Of a stretch of 64,000 bases of DNA, positions 33,876 to 40,929 are shown one piece after another. The position numbers and the translations under genes were made by a program. Origin of the DNA: an uncultured Clostridia bacterium. Its GTDB lineage: Bacteria > Bacillota > Clostridia > Oscillospirales > Ruminococcaceae. A model generated the notes under the pieces. It saw only the letters and a program-made list of their open reading frames with translations, ran no database searches and was not told the DNA's origin. The DNA lies in contig CANDVA010000008.1 of the NCBI GenBank assembly GCA_947389015.1, positions 1 through 64,000 of the forward strand. Direction: 5' to 3'. The stretch's first letter is position 1; every line of letters begins with the position of its first letter.

Positions 33876-34364
33876 TTATTTCGTCTCCATTGCGAGGATA
33901 TTCATTTTGATCTGTCCCTTTTCGTTAAGCTCGATAACGCCGAAAGTGGGCTTGTTTCTGCCCCTCGGGGAGTCGAGACTGCCCGGGTTCATCACGAACA
34001 CGCCGTCCACGACCTCGGTACGGTAGAGGTGAGTATGACCGTACAGCGCGATCCTGCAGTCGTTTTGCTTGGCAGTGTTGACGAGCAGTCCCAGACCGTC
34101 TCGTACGCCGAGCGTGTGACCGTGACAGCAGAATATCTTTATCCCGCCGCAAGCGTGGACTACATGGGTCTGCTTGTGCGTGCCGAAGTCGCAGTTGCCG
34201 CCGACGTAGACCATCGGAAGCTGCGGAAACGCGCGGTTGATATCGGCAAACTCGTGCTCTCCGTCGCCGAGATGAATAAGCATATCCGCGTCGGTGTTTT
34301 TCTTCACCGCGGTCTCAAGCACTGCATAGTTTTTATGGGTATCCGATACGACCAAAATCTTCAT
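33876..34364 (-). CDS. YfcE/MJ0936-type metallophosphoesterase
   Basis: The 162-residue enzyme shows the five metal-binding blocks of calcineurin-like phosphoesterases: SDTHKN, HLGDGEHE, GGNCDFG, CCHGHT and YGHTH, with NPGS after the last. It should be a cytosolic phosphodiesterase for nucleotide derivatives. It is the first gene of the operon, and its stop is 2 bp from the BirA start. Confidence 0.93.
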   Translation of the reverse strand: MKILVVSDTHKNYAVLETAVKKNTDADMLIHLGDGEHEFADINRAFPQLPMVYVGGNCDFGTHKQTHVVHACGGIKIFCCHGHTLGVRDGLGLLVNTAKQNDCRIALYGHTHLYRTEVVDGVFVMNPGSLDSPRGRNKPTFGVIELNEKGQIKMNILAMETK

Positions 34365-34546
34365 AATTTGACCCTTTCTGTAAAAACGAGCCTGCGCCGG
34401 AGAGAGTGCACTGACGCTCTTCAGGTACGCGGTGTAACACGGCGGCTCGTTGACGAATATAATAATATAATTATATCATATTTTTCCCAAAAATAAAAGG
34501 GGAAATAGGGATTTTTTACAAATTTTTTTAACGGGAGGAACATTTT

Positions 34547-34780
34547 ATGAACGAAAAAAATCTTGATAAGCTGATAAACGCGGCGAGCGAAAAGCTCGGA
34601 ACGTCGCCCGACAAGCTCAAAAAAACGCTTGAAAACGGCGATATAAAGGGGTTATCCGCGGGTCTGTCCAAGTCGGACAAGGAAAAGCTTCGCGAGGTGC
34701 TGGCGAATAAGGAGCTAATGGAAAAGCTGCGCCGCGCGTCGGGTCCCGACGATATAATGCGCATTTTGTGGAAAAAGTAA
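34547..34780 (+). CDS. Small helical protein, unknown
   Basis: The 77-residue protein starts after GGGAGG and is almost all helix, with charged heptad-like phrases (KLINAASEKLG, KLKKTLENGDIKGLSAGLSKSDKEKLREVL). It has no signal or membrane segment. It is the first of three small genes in the same direction with short gaps. I do not recognise a family. Confidence 0.6.
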   Translation: MNEKNLDKLINAASEKLGTSPDKLKKTLENGDIKGLSAGLSKSDKEKLREVLANKELMEKLRRASGPDDIMRILWKK

Positions 34781-34812
34781 CTCGAAAGTAACGCAGGCGA
34801 AAGGAGGGGCGC

Positions 34813-35133
34813 ATGGACAATATCGAGGACATTCTCCGTGCGCTCACGGAGGATAACGATGAGGATGAACGCGGTAACGAAGCAGACTCGCAGGGCTCGG
34901 ACGGGCAGGGCGGCGGAATATTTTCAGGACTGGACCCCGAGATGCTGCTAAAAATGCTGAGTCTGTTTGAGACGTTCAATCAGCCGAACGATAACGAGCG
35001 CTTTTTGTTGGCGCTGAAGCCTCTTCTTCGCGAGGAGAACCGTCCGAAGATCGATTCGGCGCTGCGGTTGATGAAGCTTTTTTCGCTTCTGCCCGTGTTA
35101 AGGGAAAGCGGTCTTTTTGACAAGCTGATTTAA
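34813..35133 (+). CDS. Small acidic helical protein, unknown
   Basis: The 106-residue protein begins with an acidic, Gly/Ser-rich N-terminus (~1-40) followed by helices with repeated leucines (LLKMLSLFETFNQP, RPKIDSALRLMKLFSLLPVLR). It looks like a soluble, possibly membrane-associated adaptor. AAGGAGG precedes its ATG. It belongs with the two flanking small genes; function unknown. Confidence 0.6.
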   Translation: MDNIEDILRALTEDNDEDERGNEADSQGSDGQGGGIFSGLDPEMLLKMLSLFETFNQPNDNERFLLALKPLLREENRPKIDSALRLMKLFSLLPVLRESGLFDKLI

Positions 35134-35213
35134 GGTGTTTTTTTAGATGTTTTTATAGTATTTTTCGAGTGATTTTCGGACTGTTTTTTCGGTCGTTTTC
35201 GGGGGTGTTTTTT

Positions 35214-35558
35214 ATGGTATGGAATTCAACGCAATCCGCATTGTACAGGGCAATTGACAGACATAACGGCGTCTGCCCCGAGGATGATTTTCGCCGTGAG
35301 GAAAACGTTGAAAAAAACGTCGGAAAACCGTGCGGTGATCACGAACCGAAAAACGGTGAAAATCACGTCCGAAAAGAGGCGAAAAAAAGCTGTGAAAACT
35401 GCCCGAAAAATCGTGCGCGCAGTATGCCTTCGGATCCGATATCGAGGATAATGTCGGACAAGGATATGCTGCTGATAGCGGGGCTTATCTTCATATTGAT
35501 GAAAGAAAACGCCGACAAAACGCTGATTCTGGCGCTGGTGATAGTGCTTTTAGGTTAA
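35214..35558 (+). CDS. Small protein with C-terminal membrane anchor
   Basis: The ~114-residue protein starts at ATG 35214 after GGGGGTG; the frame is open further upstream to GTG 35169. The middle is highly charged and Cys-containing (CGDHEPKNGE, KKSCENCPKN). The C-terminal ~25 residues (MLLIAGLIFILM, LILALVIVLLG) form a hydrophobic hairpin or single anchor. With its two helical neighbours it may form a membrane-tethered complex; this is inference. Confidence 0.55.
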   Translation: MVWNSTQSALYRAIDRHNGVCPEDDFRREENVEKNVGKPCGDHEPKNGENHVRKEAKKSCENCPKNRARSMPSDPISRIMSDKDMLLIAGLIFILMKENADKTLILALVIVLLG

Positions 35559-35598
35559 ATTGCACAATAATTATTTTGTGAAACGCCGTATTTTCGGC

Positions 35599-35627
35599 TT
35601 GAAATCCTAAAGGAAATGTGATATAAT
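35599..35627 (+). promoter_or_regulatory. Promoter of the cysteine T-box operon
   Basis: TTGAAA (35599-35604) and TATAAT (35622-35627) are 17 bp apart, directly before the T-box leader. Confidence 0.82.
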
Positions 35628-35647
35628 AAATATATATTATAAAAGAC

Positions 35648-35895
35648 GAAATACAGTCAGAGTAGTCGGAGCTGCGAAGCACAGAGAGCCGCGCGGCGCT
35701 GAAAGCGCGGAATTCGCTGCCGATGAAGTGCGGCTGTATGGGTGTCGCAACGGCACTCGGTCGGCGCGGGGAAACAGTAGTATCCGCGCCCGTTTTCCGC
35801 GTTAAGGAGCAACGAGGGACAATTGTGTCCGAAGCGAAGTGGGACCGCGTATATCACGCCTTCGCGCAGTACTGTTGTATTGCGCGATTTTTTAT
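35648..35895 (+). promoter_or_regulatory. T-box leader (tRNA-Cys sensing)
   Basis: AAGTGGGACCGCG (35837-35849) is a T-box antiterminator motif. The specifier is probably TGC at 35729-35731 in GATGAAGTGCGGC, encoding cysteine. The terminator is CGCGCAGTAC (35863-35872) pairing with GTATTGCGCG (35877-35886), then ATTTTTTATTTT. Specifier and downstream genes (cysE, cysS) agree. Confidence 0.9.
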
Positions 35896-35907
35896 TTTGG
35901 AGGATCA

Positions 35908-36573
35908 ATGTTTGAGCGCTTGAAAGAGGAAATAGCGTCGATAAAGGCGCGCGACCCTGCCGTCCGTTCGGCTTGGGAGGTCTTGTTCCTGTATCCGTCG
36001 TATAAGGCGGTGAGGAGCTATCGCATTGCGCATTGGTTCCACGAGCGCGGGCATTTTTTTATTGCGCGGTGGATATCGCAGCGTTCGCGGCATAAGACGG
36101 GAATTGAAATCCACCCCGGGGCTAAAATAGGCAAGGGGCTGTTTATAGATCACGGCGCGGGGGTGGTTATCGGTGAAACTACCGAGATCGGCGATAACTG
36201 TACGCTGTATCAGAATGTGACGCTCGGCGGTACGGGAAAGGACGTGGGGAAACGTCACCCGACGCTCGGCAATAACGTTATGGTGGGCGCGGGCGCGAGA
36301 GTGCTCGGACCGTTCAGAATAGGAGATAACTCGAAGATCGCCGCGAATGCCGTGGTGCTCGAGGAGGTTCCCCCGAACTGTACCGCGGTCGGCGTTCCGG
36401 CGAGGGTCGTCAAGCGCGACGGTATCAAGATCGCGAACAGCGAGCTTGATCAGATACACGTTCCCGATCCCGTTTCCGAGATACTTTGCAGTCATCTTAT
36501 GTATATCGACAGACTGACAAAGGAGGTCGACGAGCTTAAGGCGGAGCTTGACAGGGTGAAAGATAAGGAGTGA
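35908..36573 (+). CDS. cysE: Serine O-acetyltransferase
   Basis: The 221-residue enzyme makes O-acetylserine from serine and acetyl-CoA. The C-terminal left-handed beta-helix is clear (IEIHPGAKIGKGLFIDHGAGVVIGET, ITLYQNVTLGG-like repeats, GNNVMVGAGARVLGPF), with the catalytic His/Asp in DHG. The start was placed at ATG 35908, which has GGAGG; the open frame back to 35839 runs into the T-box. It precedes cysS by 4 bp. CysK at 22068 would complete the pathway. Confidence 0.95.
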   Translation: MFERLKEEIASIKARDPAVRSAWEVLFLYPSYKAVRSYRIAHWFHERGHFFIARWISQRSRHKTGIEIHPGAKIGKGLFIDHGAGVVIGETTEIGDNCTLYQNVTLGGTGKDVGKRHPTLGNNVMVGAGARVLGPFRIGDNSKIAANAVVLEEVPPNCTAVGVPARVVKRDGIKIANSELDQIHVPDPVSEILCSHLMYIDRLTKEVDELKAELDRVKDKE

Positions 36574-36577
36574 TTTT

Positions 36578-37969
36578 ATGTTCATTTATAATACAATGAC
36601 ACGAAAAAAAGAAGAGCTTGTGCCTATTGAGGAGGGCACGGTGAAAATATACTGCTGCGGACCGACGGTGTATAATCTGATACACATCGGAAACGCGCGG
36701 GCTTTGTGCGTGTTCGACACGCTGCGGCGGTATTTGGAGTTCCGCGGGTACAAGGTGCTGTATGTACAGAATTTTACCGACGTTGACGACAAGATAATCA
36801 AGAAAGCCAACGAGCTTGGAAAAACGTCGTCGGAGGTCTCCGAAAACGCGATAAAGGAGTATTTCGTTGACGCGGAGGGTCTGAATATCCGCCGCGCCGA
36901 TATCCACCCCAAGGTAACGGAGAATATGGGGATAATAATCGATATCGTCAAGACACTCGTGGACAAGGGCTACGCGTACCGTGTGGACGGCGACGTGTAT
37001 TTTGAAACGTCAAAGTTCCCCGAGTATGGAAAGCTCTCGCATCAGCCGCTGGACGATCTGAAAGCGGGCGCGCGTATCGAGGTCGGCGAGAAAAAGCGCG
37101 ATCCCATGGATTTCGCGGTATGGAAAGCTGCAAAGCCCGGCGAGCCTTATTGGGAGTCGCCGTTCGGAAAGGGCAGACCCGGCTGGCATATCGAGTGCTC
37201 GGCCATGTCGAGGCATTACATCGGCGATACGATAGATATTCACGGCGGCGGCAGCGACCTCATCTTCCCGCACCACGAGAACGAGATTGCGCAGAGCGAA
37301 TGTGCTACGGGCTCGCCGCTTGCCAAAATATGGATGCACAACGGTATGCTTAATGTTGATAACAAGAAAATGTCCAAATCGGCGGGAAATTTCTTTATGG
37401 TGCGCGATCTGTCGGCGAAGTACGGCTACGAGCCGATAAGATTTATGCTGCTGTCGGTTCATTACAGAAGTCAGCTCAATTACACGCTGGAGGTCATTGA
37501 GAGCTGCAAGGCGGCGCTCGCAAGGCTGTACACCTGCCGCGACAGCATGGAAAGAGTGCTCGGCTCGGTTGAAAACGGCGAGGCAAAGGCGGAGACCCTC
37601 GAGGACGTAAAAACGGCTCGCGACGGCTTTGTCAAGGCAATGGAGGACGACTTCAATACCGCGGACGCTATCGCCTCGGTTTTCGAGCTTGTGCGCAGGA
37701 TAAATACCGCGATGGCAAGCCCCGAGGTCACAAAGGGAGATATAAAAGCCTATCAAGATGAATTTACGGCATTGACAAACGTACTCGGTTTGTTGTATAA
37801 TAAGAAAGACGATGAAATTCCCGCGGAGATCGCGGAGCTTATAGAGGAAAGAAAAGCCGCGCGCAAGGCTAAGGATTTCGCAAGAGCGGATGCTATCCGC
37901 GATAAGATCACCGAAATGGGATATATCGTCGAAGAGACAAGACAGGGAACCGTAGTAAGAAAGGGATAA
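36578..37969 (+). CDS. cysS: Cysteinyl-tRNA synthetase
   Basis: The 463-residue class I enzyme has the zinc-coordinating CCGPTVYN (~26-33), the HIGN ATP motif (~36-39), GWHIECSAMS, HHENEIAQSE and the KMSKS loop (NKKMSKSAGN, ~265-274). The DALR and anticodon-binding regions form the C-terminus. It is controlled by the T-box with cysE, so supply and use of cysteine respond to the same tRNA signal. Confidence 0.97.
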   Translation: MFIYNTMTRKKEELVPIEEGTVKIYCCGPTVYNLIHIGNARALCVFDTLRRYLEFRGYKVLYVQNFTDVDDKIIKKANELGKTSSEVSENAIKEYFVDAEGLNIRRADIHPKVTENMGIIIDIVKTLVDKGYAYRVDGDVYFETSKFPEYGKLSHQPLDDLKAGARIEVGEKKRDPMDFAVWKAAKPGEPYWESPFGKGRPGWHIECSAMSRHYIGDTIDIHGGGSDLIFPHHENEIAQSECATGSPLAKIWMHNGMLNVDNKKMSKSAGNFFMVRDLSAKYGYEPIRFMLLSVHYRSQLNYTLEVIESCKAALARLYTCRDSMERVLGSVENGEAKAETLEDVKTARDGFVKAMEDDFNTADAIASVFELVRRINTAMASPEVTKGDIKAYQDEFTALTNVLGLLYNKKDDEIPAEIAELIEERKAARKAKDFARADAIRDKITEMGYIVEETRQGTVVRKG

Positions 37970-37973
37970 CAAA

Positions 37974-38816
37974 TTGAAGAAGATTTTTGCCGCGCTGTTG
38001 GCGGTTATTGCGGCGGTTACGCTTACGGGCTGTTCGACCGCGCCGCCAAACGGTATGATGAGCTATGACTTCAAGTCGATGAGTATGGATTTCATTCAGC
38101 TCTCGCCGCCGAAGGACGGAGATAAGATCGCGGTTTTCGATACCGATTACGGCGAGATAAGAGTGGTGCTGTACGAGGAGTACGCGCCCGTAAAGGTGAA
38201 GTCGTTCATTGAAAAGGTGGACGAGGGCGTTTACGACGATATGGAGATAAAGGGCGTGCGCAATGACACCTATTTCCTTACGGGCGGCTTTGATAACAGC
38301 AAGGGACAGTATATAGGACGGCTGGATAATACCGAGCTTCTGGCAAATGAGTACACTCCCGAGCTGTGGCCGTTCAGGGGAGCGCTTATGGGCTTTTCGG
38401 AGCGTTCGGGATTCAGCGACGCGCGCTGGTTTATGTGCTGGGACGATAAGGAAAACCTTACGGTAGACGCGGTGAACGAGTTGAAAAGCAGCGCGTCGAC
38501 TATTGAGGACGACGAGCAGCGCAGCAAAATGCTCGCGTTGTTCGATAAGTTCTACGAGGTCGGAGGAGTGTTCGGAATGGCGGGAGAATGCACCATTTTC
38601 GGACAGACCTATCTCGGCTTTGACGTGGTGGAAAAGCTGACGCATATCCCTGCGGACGATCAGGGGCAGGCTACGACAGAGGTCAAGATAAAAAGCGTGA
38701 CGATCTCGCAGTTTAAGGACGGCGATAAAGTGGACGAGTTTCCGACAGCCCACCCCGAGGGACTTCCCGAGGAGAGCACGGCGGAGGAGAGTTCTTCCGG
38801 TACGCAGTCGGAATGA
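37974..38816 (+). CDS. Cyclophilin-like lipoprotein 1 (diverged)
   Basis: The 280-residue lipoprotein (TTG start; lipobox LTGC near residue 20) is most divergent of three tandem copies. DKIAVFDTDYGEIRVVLYEEYAPVKVKSFIEKV follows the cyclophilin start, but the usual HRVIxxFMxQGG active-site block is replaced by RNDTYFLTGGFDN. The C-terminal GECTIFGQTYLGFDVVEKL matches the end of the fold. It is probably not an active prolyl isomerase. It follows cysS by 4 bp, so it may share the T-box. Confidence 0.8.
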   Translation: MKKIFAALLAVIAAVTLTGCSTAPPNGMMSYDFKSMSMDFIQLSPPKDGDKIAVFDTDYGEIRVVLYEEYAPVKVKSFIEKVDEGVYDDMEIKGVRNDTYFLTGGFDNSKGQYIGRLDNTELLANEYTPELWPFRGALMGFSERSGFSDARWFMCWDDKENLTVDAVNELKSSASTIEDDEQRSKMLALFDKFYEVGGVFGMAGECTIFGQTYLGFDVVEKLTHIPADDQGQATTEVKIKSVTISQFKDGDKVDEFPTAHPEGLPEESTAEESSSGTQSE

Positions 38817-38833
38817 TCGCAAAGAGGTGAAAT

Positions 38834-39679
38834 ATGAAGAGAATATTTATGTGCGCCGTGCTTGCGGCGGGAATGCTGCTTACGGGGTGCAATGGCGGCT
38901 CGAACAGCGATAATTCGGGAAACTCGAGCAGTACGAGCTCTGCACCGAGCGCCGACCTTACGGATTTTGCGGGCAATACAGTTGAGGTATCCCCTAAAGA
39001 GGGTGATCTGATAGCGACGTTTGAGATCGAGGGCTACGGCTCGATAAAAGCGGTGCTGTTTCCCGAGGCGGCTCCCGTGGGCGTGGAGAATTTTCAGAAG
39101 CTCTGTGAGGCGGGATATTACAAGGGCTTGAAGATACACAGAGTGATAAAAGATTTTATGCTCCAGGGCGGCTCGCTGAACGGCGACGGAACGGGCGGCG
39201 ACGCGCTTGTGAACGGCGGTTCGTTCGGCATTGAGACCAACGATAATTTGCGGCACTTTTACGGCGCGCTCTGCTATGCGAACGCCGGGGGACAGAACTC
39301 CACGCAGTTTTATATCGTCAACAATAAGGATTACGACCCCGCGGAGGACATAAAAGCGATCGAGAAAAGCCTAGCCGAGGTGCGCGAGCTGCTGAAGAAG
39401 GCGGAGAGCGATTCACAAGCCGACGCCGTGGAGTACTACAAGTCGTATGAGGATGCGTTCGTCAAGCTCCTCGGTACATTGCCGAGCTATGAGGGAAGAG
39501 GCGGATATCCGAGCCTTGACGGCAGCTACACCGTTTTCGGACAAGTCTACGATGGCTTTGACGTTATCGACAGCATTTCCGCTGTCGAGGTCGAATTGGG
39601 CAGCGACGGCAATATGTCCAAGCCCGTGCAGGATATCATCATCTCAAATGTTTATGTTTCAAATTATGTGGAGGGTTAA
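38834..39679 (+). CDS. Cyclophilin-type peptidyl-prolyl isomerase lipoprotein 2
   Basis: The 281-residue lipoprotein (LLTGC lipobox) carries a recognisable cyclophilin active site: GLKIHRVIKDFMLQGGSLNGDGTGG, then GALCYANAGGQNSTQFYIV. After this comes an inserted helical segment of ~55 residues (EDIKAIEKSLAEVREL, ending near LPSYEGR) before YTVFGQVYDGFDVID. The insertion is shared with copy 3. It should act outside the membrane in folding of exported proteins. Confidence 0.88.
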   Translation: MKRIFMCAVLAAGMLLTGCNGGSNSDNSGNSSSTSSAPSADLTDFAGNTVEVSPKEGDLIATFEIEGYGSIKAVLFPEAAPVGVENFQKLCEAGYYKGLKIHRVIKDFMLQGGSLNGDGTGGDALVNGGSFGIETNDNLRHFYGALCYANAGGQNSTQFYIVNNKDYDPAEDIKAIEKSLAEVRELLKKAESDSQADAVEYYKSYEDAFVKLLGTLPSYEGRGGYPSLDGSYTVFGQVYDGFDVIDSISAVEVELGSDGNMSKPVQDIIISNVYVSNYVEG

Positions 39680-39681
39680 GT

Positions 39682-40536
39682 ATGAAAAGATTTGCGAAAA
39701 TTCTTTTAAGCGCGGCTCTTGCGGCAGGTTGTATGCTCGGACTTACCGGCTGTAACAAAGCGCCTGCGGGCAATATCTCCAATAGTATGACTTTCACCGA
39801 GGGCGATAAGATAGCCGAGATCACCTTTGAGGATTACGGCACTATAAAAGCAAAGCTGTACCCCGATATCGCTCCGAACGCTGTGGAAAATTTTATCAAG
39901 CTTGCGGAGAGCGGCTATTACAACGGGCTGAAAATACACCGCGTGGCTAAGGATATGTGCATACAGGGCGGTTCGCTGAACGGCGACGGAACAGGCGGCA
40001 CGGCGCTTATCGGTAATGAGGACTCGTTCGATATCGAGACCAACGCGGACATGCGCAACTTTTTCGGCGCGCTCGGCTACGCCAATCAGGACGGACAGAA
40101 CACAACGCAGTTCTACATAGTTACCGCGCAGACCAAATCCGATATCACGCAGTACGATCCCTCGGCTATACGCGAAAAGGCTGCGGAGTTCACTGCGAAG
40201 AAGGAGGAAATGGAGGATTCCGATCCTTCATATGCGGGCGTTGAGTATATGGAGACATATTATACCAATCTTGCCGATATGATCGAGAAGGCCTCCGAGG
40301 AGATAGTCGAGAAGTATAAGACCGTAGGCGGATATCCGCTTTGGGACGGCGGGTACACCGTTTTCGGGCAGGTTTTCGAGAACCTTGACGTACTGAACAA
40401 GATAGCGGCGGCAGAGGTCACTACCGATGTGAACGGCGAGAAGATCAGACCCGTGCAGGATATCATCATTAGCTCCGTGAAGATAGTGGAGTTTGTTATG
40501 CCCGAGGAGAACACGGGAGAGGCTCAATCCGAATAA
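39682..40536 (+). CDS. Cyclophilin-type peptidyl-prolyl isomerase lipoprotein 3
   Basis: The 284-residue lipoprotein (LTGC lipobox) has GLKIHRVAKDMCIQGGSLNGDGTGG and GALGYANQDGQNTTQFYIV, then a helical insertion (~60 residues; SAIREKAAEFTAKKEEME onward) and YTVFGQVFENLDVLN. It is 2 bp downstream of copy 2 and clearly a duplicate of it. All three copies form one transcription unit ended by a terminator near 40612. Confidence 0.88.
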   Translation: MKRFAKILLSAALAAGCMLGLTGCNKAPAGNISNSMTFTEGDKIAEITFEDYGTIKAKLYPDIAPNAVENFIKLAESGYYNGLKIHRVAKDMCIQGGSLNGDGTGGTALIGNEDSFDIETNADMRNFFGALGYANQDGQNTTQFYIVTAQTKSDITQYDPSAIREKAAEFTAKKEEMEDSDPSYAGVEYMETYYTNLADMIEKASEEIVEKYKTVGGYPLWDGGYTVFGQVFENLDVLNKIAAAEVTTDVNGEKIRPVQDIIISSVKIVEFVMPEENTGEAQSE

Positions 40537-40611
40537 ATAAACAACAAAACCGCAGAGGAAATGGGTAATACCCTTAACGGAGAAAATCCAAAAACCAAAT
40601 AGGATGGCATA

Positions 40612-40645
40612 ACCCGCACGTCCGGCAAGGCGTGCGGGTGTTTCC
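40612..40645 (+). terminator. Terminator of the cysteine/cyclophilin operon
   Basis: ACCCGCACG pairs with CGTGCGGGT around TCCGGCAAGG, followed by GTTTCC. The rest of the 390-bp gap up to the sensor gene holds the operator and promoter listed next. Confidence 0.78.
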
Positions 40646-40744
40646 GTTGTTCGCGGTGATACATCAGTAAGAAATACATTCACCCGAGACGCAGAGATCT
40701 CAGGCAAGAATACCCGTAATTTTTAATCTAAAGAAGATCGCTTG

Positions 40745-40774
40745 CGTGAATGGTACTGTTTTGTACGTGAAATG
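40745..40774 (+). promoter_or_regulatory. LytTR-type direct-repeat operator (kinase operon)
   Basis: CGTGAATGG (40745-40753) and CGTGAAATG (40766-40774) are two copies of one half-site, 21 bp start to start. The reverse complement is CATTTCACG-N12-CCATTCACG, nearly identical to the element before the surface protein gene (43790). It ends 23 bp before the -35 of the kinase promoter. Confidence 0.7.
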
Positions 40775-40797
40775 TAATTTTTACCTGTAAAATTCGC

Positions 40798-40826
40798 TTG
40801 ACAATTCCCCCGAAAATCATTATAAT
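40798..40826 (+). promoter_or_regulatory. Promoter of the sensor kinase operon
   Basis: TTGACA (40798-40803) and TATAAT (40821-40826) are 17 bp apart. Confidence 0.88.
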
Positions 40827-40929
40827 CTAAAATGAGATGGTATTGTTTTAATGCATGCTGGGTTCGGGAACCGTGTGCCCTGCACGTTGGACATGGAAAC
40901 CGCGGCTCGTTTTGTTAAAGGAGATTTTG

